From Bacteroidota bacterium (GTDB lineage: Bacteria > Bacteroidota > Bacteroidia > Flavobacteriales > Weeksellaceae): DNA of 7,837 nucleotides. Under the pieces are notes generated by a model. It saw only the letters and a program-made list of their open reading frames with translations, was not told the origin of the DNA and searched no databases. The translations under genes and the position numbers were made by a program. Below are positions 6,090 to 7,837 of the stretch, piece by piece. The stretch lies in NCBI GenBank assembly GCA_023422635.1, contig JAFAGO010000033.1:1-7837 (forward strand), in the 5' to 3' direction. The first letter of the stretch is position 1. Each line of letters begins with the position of its first letter.

Positions 6090-6941
6090 ATGAAAAAATG
6101 TAATTTCGTTTTTATTTTGTTTTGTTCACTGGCTTCTATTATGGTAGAAGCCTCAAATCCTGCTGTTCAAAAACGCATTGATAGAAGCATTCATAAAACA
6201 AGTTTCGAAATTACCTATGAAGAATGGATACTGTTTTATGATATGATGAACTTAGCTAACGGTGCAGAAGCACGAAATTTTGCAAAAAATACAAATCCTA
6301 AAAAATATACCGCTTCGAACCCGAAAGATAAAGTCCAGCTCAGCCAGGAAGATGCTGATTTTTTACAGCAATGGCTGACTAAAAACGGAAAGGAAATCAC
6401 CTATTTGCAACAAATTTTACAGGAAATTGACAATGCGCCTGCACCGACCGCAGCATCTGTGTCTCCACTTTGTATTGACTTAATGACACCTGAAGAAGAT
6501 ACTTCGGAAACTTCTATAGGAATGAATTATCATAAAGAACTTTGGAAACTAGCTGGCGCGAAACCTAAAATAGACCCAACGGAAGTAGGCAGAGTAAAAG
6601 TACAACGCTATTGGAATAAGTATAAAAAAGAACTGCGCTGTCCTTCGATTGGAACACGTGATACTGATGATTTGAGTGTTGCCAAACATGCCATGGATAC
6701 TTCGGGGATTCGTTTTGTAAGAGAACTTGCAATAGCCTATAAAGTTGATTTTAATTTTATAGATGAAAAAGATGGATTAACAGTTTTGGATTTTGTGCAA
6801 AAAAGAATTTATATGGCAAATCGTCGAACACCAAAACCAGAATCTTTATTAATTGAATATCAAGCGGTATATGATGCGATTGTAAAAGCGGGCGGCAAAC
6901 ATTCTGAAAACTGGTTAAAGAAAAGAGATACCTATAAATAG
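6090..6941 (+). CDS. Secreted protein with ankyrin-like C terminus, tandem paralogue 1
   Basis: This 283-residue protein has a signal peptide at about 1-21 (KKC start, cleavage VEA|SN). Residues 40-283 align without gaps to the next gene's product, with about 202 of 244 identical by hand count. Blocks that stand out are EITYEEWILFYDMMNLANG (40-58), the Pro/Ala stretch NAPAPTAASVSPLC (115-128), VGRVKVQRYWNKYKK (166-180) and the C-terminal part. C128 and C184 are kept in both copies and may form a disulfide. Residues about 202-273 have an ankyrin-like pattern: helices around FVRELAIAYKV, then FNFIDEKDGLTVLDFVQ, then a helix leading to IVKAGGKHS, which resembles the GA-K-H end of ankyrin units. 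The first 40 residues do not match the paralogue. It starts 24 bases after the WG gene and ends 12 bases before its copy. The N-terminal domain is not recognised; a binding role is suggested by the ankyrin-like part. Confidence 0.85.
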   Translation: MKKCNFVFILFCSLASIMVEASNPAVQKRIDRSIHKTSFEITYEEWILFYDMMNLANGAEARNFAKNTNPKKYTASNPKDKVQLSQEDADFLQQWLTKNGKEITYLQQILQEIDNAPAPTAASVSPLCIDLMTPEEDTSETSIGMNYHKELWKLAGAKPKIDPTEVGRVKVQRYWNKYKKELRCPSIGTRDTDDLSVAKHAMDTSGIRFVRELAIAYKVDFNFIDEKDGLTVLDFVQKRIYMANRRTPKPESLLIEYQAVYDAIVKAGGKHSENWLKKRDTYK

Positions 6942-6963
6942 AAAAAAAGTCTTATGAAAAGAA
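6207..6963 (+). repeat. Tandem duplication unit, copy 1
   Basis: This segment covers codon 40 of paralogue 1 to the first codons of paralogue 2. It matches 7077-7833 at a constant offset of 870 bases with no gap. Long stretches are identical or nearly so, for example around 6213-6256 and 6749-6799. The match continues through the TAG stop, the A-run spacer and the following ATGAAAAGAAT, so the repeated unit is gene plus spacer. Confidence 0.85.
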
Positions 6964-7811
6964 TGATATTACTATTTGCATTATTATTAGGTTGGAAGTC
7001 CGTTCATGCGAATTCAACTCCAAATCCGCCCACTACCAACGAAGTTTGTTTGGAGATAACAAGCCTCATAAAAACCGAAATTACCTACGAAGAATGGATA
7101 CTGTTTTATGATATGATGAACTTAGCTAACGGTACAGAAGCCAGGAATTTTGTAAAAAATACAGACGCTAAAAAATACACCACTTCGCATCCGAAAGAGA
7201 AAATCATCCTGACTCAGGAAGATGCTGACTTTTTAAGTCAGTGGTTGGCTAAATATCAAAAAGACCAAAACTATTTACAACAAATTTTACAGGAAATTGC
7301 CAATGCGCCTGCACCGACCGCAGCATCTGTGTCGCCACTTTGTAGCGAGTTAATGACACCGGAGCAAGATACTTCGGAAACTTCCATTGGATACAATTAT
7401 CAAAATGAACTATGGAAATTAGCTGGCGCCAAGCCTACAATAGACCCAACCGAAGTTGGCAGAGTAAAAGTACAACGCTATTGGAATAAATACAAAAAAG
7501 ATATCCGTTGTCCTGGGCAAGGATTATCAGATACTGATGATTTAAGTGTTGCCAAACACGCTGTGGATACTTCGGGGATTCGTTTTGTACGGGAATTAGC
7601 TATTGCTTACAAAGTAAATTTTAATTTTATAGATGAAAAAGATGGATTAACAGTTTTGGATTTTGTACAAAAAAGAATTTATCAGGCAAATAGTCTAGTA
7701 CCAAAACCAGAACAGACTCTGATTGAATATCAGGCGATTTATGATGCGATTGTAAGAGCAGGCGGTAAACATTCTGAAAACTGGTTAAAGAAAAAAGATA
7801 CTTATAAATAG
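6954..7811 (+). CDS. Secreted protein with ankyrin-like C terminus, tandem paralogue 2
   Basis: This 285-residue protein has a signal peptide at about 1-19 (MKRMILLFALLLGWKSVHA|NS). Residues 42-285 are an ungapped counterpart of residues 40-283 of paralogue 1, while the signal peptide and the first 20 or so mature residues differ and add C32. C130 and C186 correspond to the conserved pair in paralogue 1. Substitutions cluster in three places: about 86-109, about 187-192 and about 243-254. The central and ankyrin-like parts are nearly unchanged, in DNA as well as protein, which indicates a recent duplication or gene conversion. Its stop is followed by a spacer close to the one that precedes it (7 As, then a GTCTT or GAGTT variant) and then another ATG with the same MKR start. 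Role presumed the same as paralogue 1, possibly with a different partner; unknown. Confidence 0.85.
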   Translation: MKRMILLFALLLGWKSVHANSTPNPPTTNEVCLEITSLIKTEITYEEWILFYDMMNLANGTEARNFVKNTDAKKYTTSHPKEKIILTQEDADFLSQWLAKYQKDQNYLQQILQEIANAPAPTAASVSPLCSELMTPEQDTSETSIGYNYQNELWKLAGAKPTIDPTEVGRVKVQRYWNKYKKDIRCPGQGLSDTDDLSVAKHAVDTSGIRFVRELAIAYKVNFNFIDEKDGLTVLDFVQKRIYQANSLVPKPEQTLIEYQAIYDAIVRAGGKHSENWLKKKDTYK

Positions 7812-7833
7812 AAAAAAAGAGTTATGAAAAGAA
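7077..7833 (+). repeat. Tandem duplication unit, copy 2
   Basis: This is the partner of 6207-6963 at offset 870, running to within four bases of the window edge. Most differences from copy 1 change the amino acid and fall in a few clusters; the rest is strongly conserved. The array probably continues beyond the window. Confidence 0.85.
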
Positions 7834-7837
7834 TTTT
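7824..7837 (+). CDS. Start of a probable third tandem paralogue, cut by window edge
   Basis: Only ATGAAAAGAATTTT is present (Met-Lys-Arg-Ile plus a partial codon for Phe or Leu). It begins 12 bases after the stop of paralogue 2, the same spacing as between paralogues 1 and 2. The spacer is nearly the same as that earlier one, and the MKR start matches paralogue 2. This supports another copy of the same family or of its signal-peptide region, but the body of the gene is outside the window. Confidence 0.5.

Noticed and set aside
6207..7833. Insertion sequence or transposon explaining the repeat
   Set aside because: No transposase and no terminal inverted repeats; the repeat is a coding gene with its spacer, best explained by tandem duplication.

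Overview
The window is AT-rich and looks like Bacteroidota DNA, most likely a flavobacterium. The start codons have A-rich leaders instead of Shine-Dalgarno sites. Most products begin with short Sec signal peptides of the MKTK...FAQ style. A Bacteroidota-type TAnnTTTG promoter element lies upstream of the main gene series.

Layout: the left end (1-715, minus strand) encodes a PAS-LuxR/GerE transcription regulator that lacks only its last few residues. A 104-base divergent intergenic region follows (716-819). It holds a perfect 9+9 bp inverted repeat and a candidate promoter firing rightward. From 820 to the right edge, nine plus-strand genes run head to tail with gaps of about 11-54 bases and no visible terminator, so they probably form one operon. 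In order they encode: a secreted 372-residue protein with a small Cys motif and a charged helix; a probable outer-membrane beta-barrel with a coiled-coil N terminus (467 aa); a secreted Sel1/TPR-like repeat protein (445 aa); a small secreted protein that seems to share a domain with the N terminus of the Sel1 protein (138 aa); a protein without a signal peptide, so probably cytoplasmic (139 aa from the preferred start); a short secreted WG-repeat protein (140 aa); two tandem paralogues of a secreted protein with an ankyrin-like C-terminal end (283 and 285 aa); and the first codons of what is probably a third paralogue.

Seven of the eight full-length operon products carry export signals, and one is a likely outer-membrane barrel. 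Repeat or interaction modules (Sel1, WG, ankyrin-like, coiled coil) recur. The simplest reading is an envelope- or surface-associated protein assembly under control of the divergent LuxR-type protein. No enzyme, toxin, transposase, RNA gene or CRISPR array was recognised. The biochemical purpose cannot be read from the sequence, and the link between the genes is inferred from layout alone.
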